A stretch of DNA of 64,000 bases, from the NCBI RefSeq assembly GCF_009909615.1, contig NZ_WWNE01000009.1, forward strand, positions 1 to 64,000, given 5' to 3'. The notes under the pieces are model-generated. The model was not told the DNA's origin, made no database searches, and saw only the letters and a list, made by a program, of their open reading frames with translations. The stretch comes from Acidiluteibacter ferrifornacis (GTDB lineage Bacteria; Bacteroidota; Bacteroidia; Flavobacteriales_E; Vicingaceae). Numbering within the stretch: position 1 is the first letter of the stretch; each line of letters begins with the position of its first letter. A program made the translations under genes and the position numbers. Positions 35,664-44,536 of this stretch are shown one piece after another.

Positions 35664-37383
35664 CTTGATTTCTATTTATTGGTAGATACAACGTATACAA
35701 ACAACCTCTATCCTCCGCTGCTTCTATTAAGAACTGTCCTCCTAAAAAGACCACCCTTGATTTTATGTTTTGTATCCCAATACCTGTTTTTTTATTGGCT
35801 TCTAGTTTTGCTAAGTTGAACCCTACTCCATTATCCTTGTACAACACAAAAAGTAGGTTTTCTGTTAATTTTTTAATCTTAATTCTAATTTCTGTTGCTT
35901 TGGAATGCTTTAGAGTGTTATTAAACAACTCTTGGACAATTCGATAAACACCAATTTCCAAGTCGTGATCGAACCGAATTTTTGACACTTCATTTTCTAC
36001 TCGTATAGTTACATCACGAAGGTTAACAAAACTCCTAATCATTTCATTTATTGCATCCGAAAGTCCATATCTTTTCAGAGTGTTGGACATTAAACTATGA
36101 GAAATCGAACGAGTTTCGTGAATTGCATTCATTAATAAATCAACAGACTTGGTATGCAGCATTCCCACCTTGGTATCCTCATCCAAATCACCTGTCATGG
36201 CCAATAGGTTCATCTTAGCGGCTAGGAGTTTCTGCCCGAGTCCATCATGCAAGTCTTGTGCAAACCGACTGCGCTCAGACTCCTGAGTATTAATAATTGC
36301 ACTCATTAATAACTCATTTGTTTTCCTTCTTTCAGTAACATCTTGGACAATCCCGACAAATATGGTTTTGTTCAGTTCTTCATCATATACAGGAATAGAA
36401 ACCATGCTATTCCAGTATTCTTCTCCATTCATTCTTCTACATAGAAAAATGCCTTCGAAACGAGTTTTATTCTTAATCGAATCGATGTAAGCCCTTTCCA
36501 TCTTTTTTTGAGATTCCCCTACAAAAAACAATTCACTATAAGGTTCATCAAACAAGCTGATCTCGCCACCTAAAATTTGTGAAGAACTAAATCCGATGAT
36601 ATCATAGTATGCGTTATTGGCATAAAGAAAATATTGATTTTCATAATCAATAACATAAGTTCCTATCGGAGAATTCTCAATGGCTTTGTTTTTCAGATTC
36701 AACTCAAACTCCTTCCCTTGCCGATCTGTATCATCTCTCAAGATTAAAATTAATTCTTGCTGATGATTGAGAAGAAGGGTTCCTTTAAAAAAGAGCACCA
36801 AGCCATCGACATCCTTCGCTAAATTTAAATGTTCAATCTCACCACCATTTGATACTCGATTGATAGCTTGCTCGATATGAACCCAATACTCTGAATCGAA
36901 AAAACTTAAAAAGTATTCCCCAGACTTATCTTGGGGAGCAATATATTCATTCACCCCAAGTTGTTGAAGCACAAGACCTCTTTTATCTAAAGTAAAAATC
37001 ACCTCAAATGAAGATTCTGCAGTAAATTGCTTGTCTGAAATTCTGCTTCTCTCTCTTTTCTTTACAACTCTCGTGCTACACACAATGATGTATTTATGAA
37101 ACTGAACAGGAATAAAAAAGAGATTAATTCCATTTACTTCTGTTACATCAAATACTCCTTCGAATGTAGCATCTATGTATGGCTGAAGAGCCAATTTACA
37201 TCCTAATAACGAACTTTTTTCCTCATCAGAATCAAAGAAAGCCTTGTAAATTGGGAAATACTCAAACTCCAATTTATTAGTACTTACGATGGACAAGTTT
37301 CTATCTACAATAATATAGTTGTAGCCACTTAGCTTAAAAACTAAATCATTCAAGTTGCGATTTTCAATTAATAAACTGTCCAT
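35647..37383 (-). CDS. PAS-domain histidine kinase of the HisKA_3 (NarX/DesK) class
   Basis: A 578-residue, apparently soluble sensor kinase: no transmembrane helix. An N-terminal ~220-residue sensory part of PAS-like fold, a clear PAS/PAC domain at about 235-350 (NSPIGTYVIDY, GIVQDVTERR), then the HisKA_3 H-box with His379 (FAQDLHDGLGQKL) and a HATPase_c domain (QELFNNTLKHS, DNGVGFN, GIGIQNIKSRV). It should phosphorylate the LuxR-type regulator that follows it. The signal is unknown; a cytosolic or redox cue is likely. Confidence 0.92.
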   Translation of the reverse strand: MDSLLIENRNLNDLVFKLSGYNYIIVDRNLSIVSTNKLEFEYFPIYKAFFDSDEEKSSLLGCKLALQPYIDATFEGVFDVTEVNGINLFFIPVQFHKYIIVCSTRVVKKRERSRISDKQFTAESSFEVIFTLDKRGLVLQQLGVNEYIAPQDKSGEYFLSFFDSEYWVHIEQAINRVSNGGEIEHLNLAKDVDGLVLFFKGTLLLNHQQELILILRDDTDRQGKEFELNLKNKAIENSPIGTYVIDYENQYFLYANNAYYDIIGFSSSQILGGEISLFDEPYSELFFVGESQKKMERAYIDSIKNKTRFEGIFLCRRMNGEEYWNSMVSIPVYDEELNKTIFVGIVQDVTERRKTNELLMSAIINTQESERSRFAQDLHDGLGQKLLAAKMNLLAMTGDLDEDTKVGMLHTKSVDLLMNAIHETRSISHSLMSNTLKRYGLSDAINEMIRSFVNLRDVTIRVENEVSKIRFDHDLEIGVYRIVQELFNNTLKHSKATEIRIKIKKLTENLLFVLYKDNGVGFNLAKLEANKKTGIGIQNIKSRVVFLGGQFLIEAAEDRGCLYTLYLPINRNQDEKED

Positions 37384-37503
37384 AATTCGTTTATTTGTCC
37401 ACGAAATTAAACAATCCTTTTTGTTCGATTTAGGTAGAAATACAATTCATATTAAATTTCAAAAAACTTATCTTGGCTGATTGAATTAAATCACAAACCA
37501 AAT

Positions 37504-38760
37504 ATGGAAAAAACAGTATTGATTACCAATGATGCAGTTATATTAGGAATATTAATGATCATTTTAGCTGTCATTTTTGTTACCTCAAGCAGTCAAAATA
37601 AAACACTTAAACGATTTTATACCGTTATACCCGCACTATTGCTGTGCTACTTCGTTCCTAGTCTGCTCAATACTTTTGGAATTGTAGATGCTGAAGCTTC
37701 TAACTTGTATTATGTTGCTTCTAGGTATTTATTGCCTGCAAGTTTAGTTTTGCTCTGTTTGAGTATTGACATTAAGGGTATTCTAAAACTGGGTCCCAAA
37801 GCGGTCATTATGTTCTTAACAGGTACTTTAGGAATAATTCTAGGAGGACCTATTGCCATTTTAGTACTTTCCCTCTTTTCTCCTGATTTAGTGGGCGGCG
37901 CAGGACCTGATGAAGTATGGAGAGGTTTATCTACTGTTGCTGGGAGCTGGATTGGCGGTGGCGCCAACCAAACGGCAATGAAAGAAATTTATGGACCAAG
38001 TGATGAGTTATTCTCTGCTATGGTAACAGTAGATGTAATTGTTGCAAACATTTGGATGGCATTCTTATTATATGGTGCAGGAATCTCAGAAAGAGTAGAC
38101 AAATTTTTAAAAGCTGATTCCTCAGCAATCGCGGAAGTAAAAAAAGGTATTGAAGATTATCGGTCAAGTGTTAATAGAAACCCATCTGTATCGGATATGT
38201 TTGCCATTATTGCTATTGGATTTGGAGGTACTGCCTTGGCACACTTTGGTTCAGATTTAATTACTCCCTTTATGGAACAACATCAGGCTACTCTTGATAC
38301 TTATCGTTTAAGTTCATTAGCTAGTGGATTCTTTTGGCTGGTTATTATAGCTACTATAGCAGGGTTAGCATTAAGTTTCACCAAACTTAAATCTTATGAA
38401 GGTGCAGGTGCATCCAAGTTTGGAAGTGTTTTCCTTTATGTTTTGGTTGCCACTATTGGAATGAAAATGGACGTCACCGCAATATTCGATAATTTAGGCT
38501 TTTTCGCTATCGGATTAGTGTGGATGTTGGTTCACGTTATTGTTCTTTTGGTGGTTGCAAAATTAATAAAAGCTCCATTTTTCTTTGTGGCTGTAGGTAG
38601 CCAAGCTAACGTGGGTGGAGCTGCTTCGGCACCAATTGTTGCTTCAGCTTTTAGCTCTTCCTTGGCTCCCGTTGGAGTTTTACTAGCCGTATTTGGATAC
38701 GCAGTAGGAACTTTTGGAGCCATTTTCTGTGCTCAATTAATGGAAATTGTTAGTCCTTAA
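37504..38760 (+). CDS. DUF819 family membrane protein
   Basis: A 418-residue polytopic membrane protein with about ten or eleven helices. The DUF819 (YjcL-like) hallmarks are GSWIGGGANQTAMKEIYG near residue 150 and VGSQANVGGAASAPIVAS near residue 370, two inverted-repeat glycine-rich segments typical of a secondary carrier. The transported compound is unknown. Followed by a holin-like gene after 11 nt. Confidence 0.9.
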   Translation: MEKTVLITNDAVILGILMIILAVIFVTSSSQNKTLKRFYTVIPALLLCYFVPSLLNTFGIVDAEASNLYYVASRYLLPASLVLLCLSIDIKGILKLGPKAVIMFLTGTLGIILGGPIAILVLSLFSPDLVGGAGPDEVWRGLSTVAGSWIGGGANQTAMKEIYGPSDELFSAMVTVDVIVANIWMAFLLYGAGISERVDKFLKADSSAIAEVKKGIEDYRSSVNRNPSVSDMFAIIAIGFGGTALAHFGSDLITPFMEQHQATLDTYRLSSLASGFFWLVIIATIAGLALSFTKLKSYEGAGASKFGSVFLYVLVATIGMKMDVTAIFDNLGFFAIGLVWMLVHVIVLLVVAKLIKAPFFFVAVGSQANVGGAASAPIVASAFSSSLAPVGVLLAVFGYAVGTFGAIFCAQLMEIVSP

Positions 38761-38771
38761 AATTTATAATT

Positions 38772-39116
38772 ATGAAAATAGTAGCCAAAATATTCGCAAG
38801 TGCATTAGCCGTTATTTTATCGGCTTATATACTTCCAGGAGTGCATGTAGAGGATTTTATTACTGCCATTATTGTAGCAGTTGTTCTTTCCTTGGTCAAT
38901 TTCTTTGTTAAACCCTTATTAATTATTATTACAATACCCGTTACAATCCTTACCCTCGGATTATTCTTATTGGCCATAAATGCCTTTATGATTTTAATGG
39001 TAGATAGCTTTGTAGACGGATTTGCAGTAGATGGCTTTTGGTGGGCACTAATCTATAGTTTAGTACTATCCATTGTCAGCTCAATTTTTGGTATTAACGA
39101 TAAAAAAGAAGATTGA
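38772..39116 (+). CDS. Phage-holin-family IV (four-helix) membrane protein
   Basis: A 114-residue protein with four hydrophobic helices and little else, matching the 'mycobacterial 4 TMS phage holin' family, which is widespread on bacterial chromosomes away from phages. No phage gene is near. Function unknown. Its TGA overlaps the ATG of the next gene (TGATG). Confidence 0.87.
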   Translation: MKIVAKIFASALAVILSAYILPGVHVEDFITAIIVAVVLSLVNFFVKPLLIIITIPVTILTLGLFLLAINAFMILMVDSFVDGFAVDGFWWALIYSLVLSIVSSIFGINDKKED

Positions 39117-39991
39117 TGATAAAGTATACAGACCCAATGTTTAAAGCCAATGAATTGGCAGGAAAAACAATAATTGTAACAGGTGGCGGAACCGGCTTAG
39201 GCCGATCAATGACCACTTACTTTCTTACTTTAGGTGCAAATGTGGTCATCTGTAGTCGAAAAGATGAAGTGATTCAGCAAACGGCAAAAGAACTAAAAGA
39301 TGAAACAGGTGGAAATATTCTAGCTGTCGCTTGTGATGTTAGAAAGCCATTGGAAGTTGATGAAGTATTGAAACAAGCCGTTGCTGAATTTGGAAGTGTA
39401 GATGGTTTGGTGAATAATGCTGCAGGAAACTTCATCAGTCCTACAGAACGACTTTCACCAAAAGCTTTTGATGTGATTGTTGATATTGTTCTCAAAGGAA
39501 GTTACAACTTCTCTTTAGCTCTTGGTAAATATTGGATTGAGAAAAAAATAAAAGGAGTAATGCTAAACATTGTTACCACTTATGCTTGGACAGGTTCTGC
39601 CTACGTAGTGCCGTCTGCTTGTGCGAAAGCTGGCGTTTTAGCATTAACTAGATCTTTGGCTGCAGAGTGGTCGAAATATGGAATTCGTGCCAACGCCATT
39701 GCGCCGGGTCCATTTCCAACGGAAGGTGCTTTTTCGAGATTATTTCCAGAAAGTGTTTTGAAAGACATCGACCCATTGCAACGAATTCCTGCAAAGCGAT
39801 TTGGAGAACACCAAGAATTAGCCAACTTAGCCGGATATTTAATGTCCGAGTATTCAGCCTATGTAAATGGAGAAGTAATGACGATAGATGCCGGAGAATG
39901 GCTGTATAATGCAGGCGAATTCACATTAATGGATAAAGTGCCAGCTGAGGCCTGGGATGAAGTAGAAAAACACGTGAGGGGTAAAAAGTAG
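39116..39991 (+). CDS. SDR family oxidoreductase, 2,4-dienoyl-CoA reductase type
   Basis: A 291-residue SDR. The cofactor loop is TGGGTGLG, and NNAAGNF is the NNAG equivalent. The active-site position reads PSACAKAG, that is SACAK instead of the usual YxxxK, as in the mitochondrial-type dienoyl-CoA reductase group (DECR1), where another Tyr does the work. It also has the family's IAPGPFPTEGAF. It is expected to help degrade polyunsaturated fatty acids. ATG at 39116 overlaps the preceding stop; a TTG at 39113 is less likely. Confidence 0.87.
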   Translation: MIKYTDPMFKANELAGKTIIVTGGGTGLGRSMTTYFLTLGANVVICSRKDEVIQQTAKELKDETGGNILAVACDVRKPLEVDEVLKQAVAEFGSVDGLVNNAAGNFISPTERLSPKAFDVIVDIVLKGSYNFSLALGKYWIEKKIKGVMLNIVTTYAWTGSAYVVPSACAKAGVLALTRSLAAEWSKYGIRANAIAPGPFPTEGAFSRLFPESVLKDIDPLQRIPAKRFGEHQELANLAGYLMSEYSAYVNGEVMTIDAGEWLYNAGEFTLMDKVPAEAWDEVEKHVRGKK

Positions 39992-39992
39992 A

Positions 39993-40017
39993 AGGCTCTG
40001 CTACCAACAGAGCCTTC
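39993..40017 (+). terminator. Hairpin after the SDR gene
   Basis: A 9-10-bp stem (AAGGCTCTG / CAGAGCCTT) with a 7-nt loop, just past the stop codon. No T-run follows, so it may stabilise the mRNA end rather than terminate. Confidence 0.5.
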
Positions 40018-40147
40018 CTCAAACAAAAAACAAAGAAAAAACGAAATCCTAAAACATCCCAATCTATGAGACTTCGTCTTTTTCTTCAGTTAACCTTAAC
40101 TGCTCTAACTACGAAGTACAAACCAATTTGGATTTAAAAAAGTTTAT

Positions 40148-40786
40148 ATGTCTACAGAAATTTCCTTTTTTCTACTTTGCTTTACCTCTTTCATTACTCT
40201 GATGAACCCGATTGGAATCATGCCAGTATTCTTGACCATGACCAGCCAATTAGATCAGCAACAACGAACTAAAACTGCATTAAAGGCAGTAATTGTCGCA
40301 TTTCTGAGTTTGGTGTTGTTCGCATTTAGTGGCCAGGTTTTATTCAAGTTTTTTGGTATTTCTGTCAATAGTTTTCGTGTAGTGGGTGGCATTATCTTCT
40401 TTATGATGGGTTACGACATGCTTCAGGCTCGATTGACGAAGATAAAAGTTCATAAAAACGAAATCAGCGAATATGTAGATGATATTTCAGTGACACCACT
40501 AGCTATTCCAATGATTTGCGGCCCCGGAGCAATTACCAATGCCATTGTATTGATGGAAGATGCCGTTCAGTTTCAAAACAAAGCAATTTTGATAGGTACC
40601 ATGCTATTGATTTGTATTATCATTTTTGTTGTATTATGGGGTGCTTCTCAAATCACTAAATTTATCGGCCCCACAGGAAATAAAATCCTCATGCGATTGA
40701 TGGGATTGATTGTGATGGTGATTGCTGTAGAGTTTTTCTTTAGTGGATTGAAACCAATCTTAATCGACATACTTAGAAGTGTATAA
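40148..40786 (+). CDS. MarC family integral membrane protein
   Basis: A 212-residue protein with six hydrophobic helices. MarC-family marks are FITLMNPIGIMPVF near residue 17, GGIIFFMMGYDML, and TPLAIPMICGPGAITNAIVLM near residue 120. The marC name derives from the marRAB locus, but the family has no proven role in drug resistance. Its last 8 nt overlap the aminopeptidase gene start. Confidence 0.92.
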   Translation: MSTEISFFLLCFTSFITLMNPIGIMPVFLTMTSQLDQQQRTKTALKAVIVAFLSLVLFAFSGQVLFKFFGISVNSFRVVGGIIFFMMGYDMLQARLTKIKVHKNEISEYVDDISVTPLAIPMICGPGAITNAIVLMEDAVQFQNKAILIGTMLLICIIIFVVLWGASQITKFIGPTGNKILMRLMGLIVMVIAVEFFFSGLKPILIDILRSV

Positions 40787-41810
40787 ATGGGCTACCATAT
40801 TGAGATTCATTGGAATCTTCTTTTATGCCTTAACAGGATTATTGGCTTCTGAAATTCATTATGGCCTTCTTCAATTGGATGGGCAATTTAAAGTTATTCG
40901 CGAGTCTAAACCGATTACTGATTTTCTAGCCGACCCTCACTTTTCTGAAGAGTACAAACAAAAAATAAAGTTCATTCAGGAAGTTCGAGAGTTCGGAATC
41001 CAAGAGCTAGGAATGACTGATTCTGAGAACTACACCACACTTTACGATCAGAAAGGAGAACCAACTTTATGGGTGGTTACAGCCGCTCCAGCATTTGACC
41101 TCACTCCATATCAATGGAAATTTCCTATTGTTGGCGGATTCCCTTACAAGGGATACTTCAAGAAAGAACTGGTGCAGGCCGAAGCAAAAAAGATAAAAAA
41201 CTTAGGTTACGATATTGAAATAGATGTAGTTGCTGCATGGTCTACTTTGGGTTGGTTTCCCGATCCAATTTTATCCACCAACTTGGAGAAAAGCGAAGGC
41301 GATTTAGCCAACCTCATCCTGCACGAATTAACACATACCACTATCTACGTAAAAGACAGTGCCGAAATGAATGAAAATTTGGCTTCATTCATTGGCCATC
41401 AAGGAGCTATTTTATTTTTAGAACAATACCCAGGAGGAGATACTCTTCTGCGTCAGTACCTCGACCAACGAAAAGACCGAGAACGCTTCATCGATTTTAT
41501 GAAGCAAAAAGTAGAAGAATTGGCCATCCTCTATGAAGAGAATAAAGAAATGCCACCGAATTTGAAAAGGACTTTAAAAACAAACAAGATACAGTCCATT
41601 CGAAAAGAATTAAGTGTACTCACTTTTCAAACGCCCAATGCATTCAAAAGTATAAAAGACGGCTCGCACCCCTTAAACAATGCCTATTTTTCAGGATTCA
41701 ACACGTATAACAAGCAACAATCCAACTTTCAGTCTATTTTTATTCATCAATTTGATGGAGACCTAACCTCTTTTTTAAAATCATTTAAAGAAAAATACCC
41801 TACTTTGTAA
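40779..41810 (+). CDS. Putative zinc aminopeptidase (PF10023 family)
   Basis: A 343-residue protein with an N-terminal hydrophobic stretch (about 6-22) that could be a signal anchor. The zinc motif HELTH lies near residue 185, followed by the Glu in NENLASFIG: a gluzincin-like layout. The segments GGFPYKGYF and STLGWFPDPILS match the PF10023 aminopeptidase family. Probably periplasmic or membrane-tethered. The start is a GTG inside the marC tail; no in-frame ATG lies near. Confidence 0.85.
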   Translation: MYKWATILRFIGIFFYALTGLLASEIHYGLLQLDGQFKVIRESKPITDFLADPHFSEEYKQKIKFIQEVREFGIQELGMTDSENYTTLYDQKGEPTLWVVTAAPAFDLTPYQWKFPIVGGFPYKGYFKKELVQAEAKKIKNLGYDIEIDVVAAWSTLGWFPDPILSTNLEKSEGDLANLILHELTHTTIYVKDSAEMNENLASFIGHQGAILFLEQYPGGDTLLRQYLDQRKDRERFIDFMKQKVEELAILYEENKEMPPNLKRTLKTNKIQSIRKELSVLTFQTPNAFKSIKDGSHPLNNAYFSGFNTYNKQQSNFQSIFIHQFDGDLTSFLKSFKEKYPTL

Positions 41811-41811
41811 T

Positions 41812-42612
41812 ATGACAAAATCTACCGAAGCCGATTCAAAATACACTCATTTAGAACAAATGAGCGTAAAGGAACTTTTGACCAACATTAATAAGGAGGA
41901 CAAAATTGTGCCATATGCCATCGAAAAGGTAATGGACAAAATTGAGTTGGTCGTTCTTGCAGCTGCTGAACGAATGAAAAAAGGGGGACGTTTATTTTAT
42001 ATTGGGGCCGGTACTAGCGGTCGATTGGGAATTGTAGATGCATCGGAATGCCCTCCTACTTTTGGCGTTTCACATGATCGTGTAATCGGAATTATTGCAG
42101 GCGGCGATTCCGCAATCAGGAAAGCGGTGGAGTTTGCTGAAGACGATATCAATCAAGCATGGATTGATCTATCAGCATACGAAATTACGGAAGATGATGT
42201 AGTTATAGGAATAGCTGCGTCAGGAACTACGCCTTATGTAATCGGAGGTGTAAAAAGTGCTAAAGCCAATGGCATTTTTACGGCGTGTATTGTCTGCAAT
42301 TCAGACTCCCCATTATCGGCAGAAGTGGATGTTCCCATTGAAGTAATCGTAGGTCCGGAGTTTGTCACTGGAAGCACACGTATGAAAGCCGGAACTGCTC
42401 AGAAATTGGTTTTGAATATGATTTCTACCTCTGTGATGATACAACTAGGAAGAGTAAAAGGAAACAAAATGGTGGACATGCAGCTGAGTAATAATAAGCT
42501 CGTAAAAAGAGGCATTCAAATGCTTATGGGTGAACTGTCTATTACCTATGAAGAAGCCAAAGAATTGTTAGATAAATATGGGAATGTTCGGAATGCAATT
42601 AATAATTTTTGA
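41812..42612 (+). CDS. murQ: N-acetylmuramic acid 6-phosphate etherase
   Basis: A 266-residue SIS-domain etherase that splits D-lactate from N-acetylmuramate 6-phosphate during peptidoglycan recycling. GAGTSGRLGIVDASECPPTFG (part) and GIAASGTTPYVIGG are the sugar-phosphate sites, and VTGSTRMKAGTAQKLVLNM is diagnostic. It lacks about 30 C-terminal residues compared with the E. coli enzyme, which lie outside the active site. It follows the aminopeptidase by one base. Confidence 0.94.
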   Translation: MTKSTEADSKYTHLEQMSVKELLTNINKEDKIVPYAIEKVMDKIELVVLAAAERMKKGGRLFYIGAGTSGRLGIVDASECPPTFGVSHDRVIGIIAGGDSAIRKAVEFAEDDINQAWIDLSAYEITEDDVVIGIAASGTTPYVIGGVKSAKANGIFTACIVCNSDSPLSAEVDVPIEVIVGPEFVTGSTRMKAGTAQKLVLNMISTSVMIQLGRVKGNKMVDMQLSNNKLVKRGIQMLMGELSITYEEAKELLDKYGNVRNAINNF

Positions 42613-42614
42613 GT

Positions 42615-42649
42615 TTAATGATTAATTGTTAATGGTTAATTATTAATGT
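42615..42649. repeat. Five tandem heptamers TTAATNN
   Basis: TTAAT occurs five times at an exact 7-nt period (42615, 42622, 42629, 42636, 42643), starting two bases after the murQ stop. No gene is involved. Confidence 0.7.
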
Positions 42650-42662
42650 AGCTACTAGTGGC

Positions 42663-42792
42663 CTTTGCGGTTGAAACAGAATAGTTTAATGAGTGAATCA
42701 ATCAATAAGTCAATTTTAATATAATTAGTTCTGCAATATCTTCTCGAGGGAAAACCAATGTGACCTTTGCGAGATTCTTTGCGCTCTTTGTG
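42663..42792. repeat. Degenerate CTTTGCG repeat element
   Basis: CTTTGCG occurs at 42663, 42765 and 42777, and CTTTGTG at 42786, the last three at 12- and 9-nt intervals and ending in GTGGTTA. On the minus strand it reads AACCACAAAGAGCGCAAAG, the type of short degenerate repeat scattered between genes in many bacterial genomes. Confidence 0.6.
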
Positions 42793-42901
42793 GTTATTTT
42801 TTTTAAGAAGAAGCTAGAGGAGAGATGGTAGAAAAGTAAATTTTATCAGTGTATTGAACGATTATGTTAGTATCAAATGAATATCAATAAATTCAAACAA
42901 G

Positions 42902-42953
42902 TCTAACAGCTAGCTTCTAACAGCGAAGCGATCTAACACCGAAGCGGTCTAAT
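42902..42953. repeat. 16-bp tandem repeat TCTAACASCGAAGCGR
   Basis: Two full units (42916-42931 and 42932-42947) differ at two of 16 positions. A partial unit precedes them (42902, TCTAACAGCTAGCT) and the first five bases of another follow. With the two repeat types above it fills the 409-nt gap between murQ and the next gene, in which I see no coding sequence. Confidence 0.7.
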
Positions 42954-43021
42954 TTCTTTTTCCCCGAACAAATTCCTCATCCAATAGTTGTATTCCCTAA
43001 TTTTGAATAAAAAAGACCACA

Positions 43022-43588
43022 TTGCACACCATTGAGCCACATTACAACTGGAGAGATTACTATATCGCTTCTGAAGACGACCGCTCTCCTTTCTACGAAA
43101 GAGAATACAGCGAATTCGAATTCATAGATGCAGTTTATGACCATTACATTCATCCGCAGTGGGACAATATCGAATCGCCAACCTTATACATCAAAATACT
43201 TTTTACTGATTACGACCATGGATACACCATCATTGAGATGATAGGAGAATGGAATGACCTTTTGCACAACGACATCATGTTTTTAAAGCGAAATGTAATA
43301 GATGTATTGGTGGATGAAGGAATCAATCGCTTTGTACTAATTGGAGAAAATGTCTTGAATTTTCATACTTCAGATGACTCCTACTACGAAGAATGGTTTG
43401 AAGATATAGAAGAAGGTTGGATTGCATTCATCAACTTCCATGAGCACGTACTTCGAGATTTTGCAGATGCCAACATTGATTATTACATCACAAGTGGTGG
43501 CGAACTAAACGACCTCAACTGGAGAACGTATTTGCCTGCTCAACTTATCGAGAAAGTAGACAAAATGGTAATGAAGCGGATTGGGTGA
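43022..43588 (+). CDS. Acidic protein of unknown function
   Basis: A 188-residue soluble protein, very acidic and rich in Tyr, Trp and Phe (for example EDDRSPFYEREYSEFEF at the start, YYEEWFEDIEEGW near residue 125). No signal peptide, no membrane helix and no motif I recognise. The start is TTG at 43022; no ATG lies near in frame. The even composition and length argue for a real gene, probably a conserved Bacteroidota family. It converges with the following small gene, whose stop is 2 nt away. Confidence 0.65.
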   Translation: MHTIEPHYNWRDYYIASEDDRSPFYEREYSEFEFIDAVYDHYIHPQWDNIESPTLYIKILFTDYDHGYTIIEMIGEWNDLLHNDIMFLKRNVIDVLVDEGINRFVLIGENVLNFHTSDDSYYEEWFEDIEEGWIAFINFHEHVLRDFADANIDYYITSGGELNDLNWRTYLPAQLIEKVDKMVMKRIG

Positions 43589-43590
43589 TT

Positions 43591-43980
43591 TTAACAATCA
43601 CACTCTATTCCTACTTTGTCGATAGAAAGTAAGTTGACCAAACTATCGCGCTCGCACATTTCTAATTTATAATGCAATTGTGCGTCCGCAATGGTGATAT
43701 CATATATCGGACAAGGTTTCTTTTGCGTTTCACTGTTTTTGAAATCCACATCAGCGCCTTTTATTAAAATTTTAGAGATACTATCACGCTCTAAACCAAT
43801 ACAGGCAATTTGACATTCAGCCTTATCTGATGCTTTAAATTCAGCCTGTTTGATGGTGATCAAAACCCTTCCTTGTGGCGTCCAAGAAGTTAAATCCCTT
43901 GAGCCAAAAATAACATAAACTACTAGGGTACCTAAAGTTAAACCTACCGCAAAAAATTTAAATCGTCTCCAAAAATTCAT
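43591..43980 (-). CDS. Small single-helix membrane-anchored protein, DUF4258-like
   Basis: 129 residues with one N-terminal transmembrane helix (about 9-26) after a basic start (MNFWRRFK), then a small domain. GRVLITI, a GADVDF segment and paired Cys (QIACIG, KKPCPIYD, ECDC) resemble a family of short Bacteroidota proteins I associate with DUF4258; that link is from memory and weak. The domain probably lies in the periplasm. Function unknown. Confidence 0.65.
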   Translation of the reverse strand: MNFWRRFKFFAVGLTLGTLVVYVIFGSRDLTSWTPQGRVLITIKQAEFKASDKAECQIACIGLERDSISKILIKGADVDFKNSETQKKPCPIYDITIADAQLHYKLEMCERDSLVNLLSIDKVGIECDC

Positions 43981-44127
43981 GATGCGAAATTAGGAATAAA
44001 AGAAGGTGCAGGCTTAATAATGGTGGGGATTATTTGTGAGGTTAGAAAATTCTCGTGGGTTTGGTTTATGGAGGAAGAAGTGACTCTAAAGGAATGAAAA
44101 CAATTTATTTAAGACAGTCGGTCCACC

Positions 44128-44418
44128 TTATTTTGGGTAAAATTGAAATGCAACTAATGAATTAATTATAAATATGATAATCCAACTAGCGGTACTCGAT
44201 TTAAAGTCCAACCTCCTAGTTAAGAATATTCCCAAAATGATAACTACAGAACAGATCCCATATATAATCGGAAACGAAACAATTACATTGAAGCCTGGAT
44301 GAGGGAATAAAATGTCAAGTATTTCCATTTCAATTAACAACAATACAATCATTAAAATGGCTGGGCGATTATTATATGAGACTTTTTTTGAAGTATTATT
44401 CATTCTATTTTCAGTCAT
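44128..44418 (-). CDS. Small three-helix membrane protein of unknown function
   Basis: About 96 residues from MTENRMNNTSKK (an ATG at 44445 would add nine). Three hydrophobic segments follow at roughly residues 20-36, 45-65 and 76-92. No family recognised. Nothing in its neighbours suggests a role. It could be a remnant, because it sits among other orphans between repeat-rich gaps. Confidence 0.5.
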   Translation of the reverse strand: MTENRMNNTSKKVSYNNRPAILMIVLLLIEMEILDILFPHPGFNVIVSFPIIYGICSVVIILGIFLTRRLDFKSSTASWIIIFIINSLVAFQFYPK

Positions 44419-44536
44419 CGTGATTTTTAAATAACAGGGATACAACGAACTCTATGTTTGATTATGCTCAATTGAAGTTAATGGAGGATAAGTCCTATTG
44501 AGTTTAGGTCACGGATGAAGACTTACTACCGGAAAA

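Noticed and set aside
38772-39116. Prophage holin
   Set aside because: The protein is in the four-helix holin-like family, but no lysin, tail or integrase gene lies nearby, and this family is common on bacterial chromosomes.
40000-40020. Intrinsic terminator after the dienoyl-CoA-reductase-like gene
   Set aside because: The hairpin is good but no T-run follows; reported as a hairpin only.
42600-43021. CRISPR array
   Set aside because: Repeats are 5-16 bp, degenerate and lack spacers of constant length.
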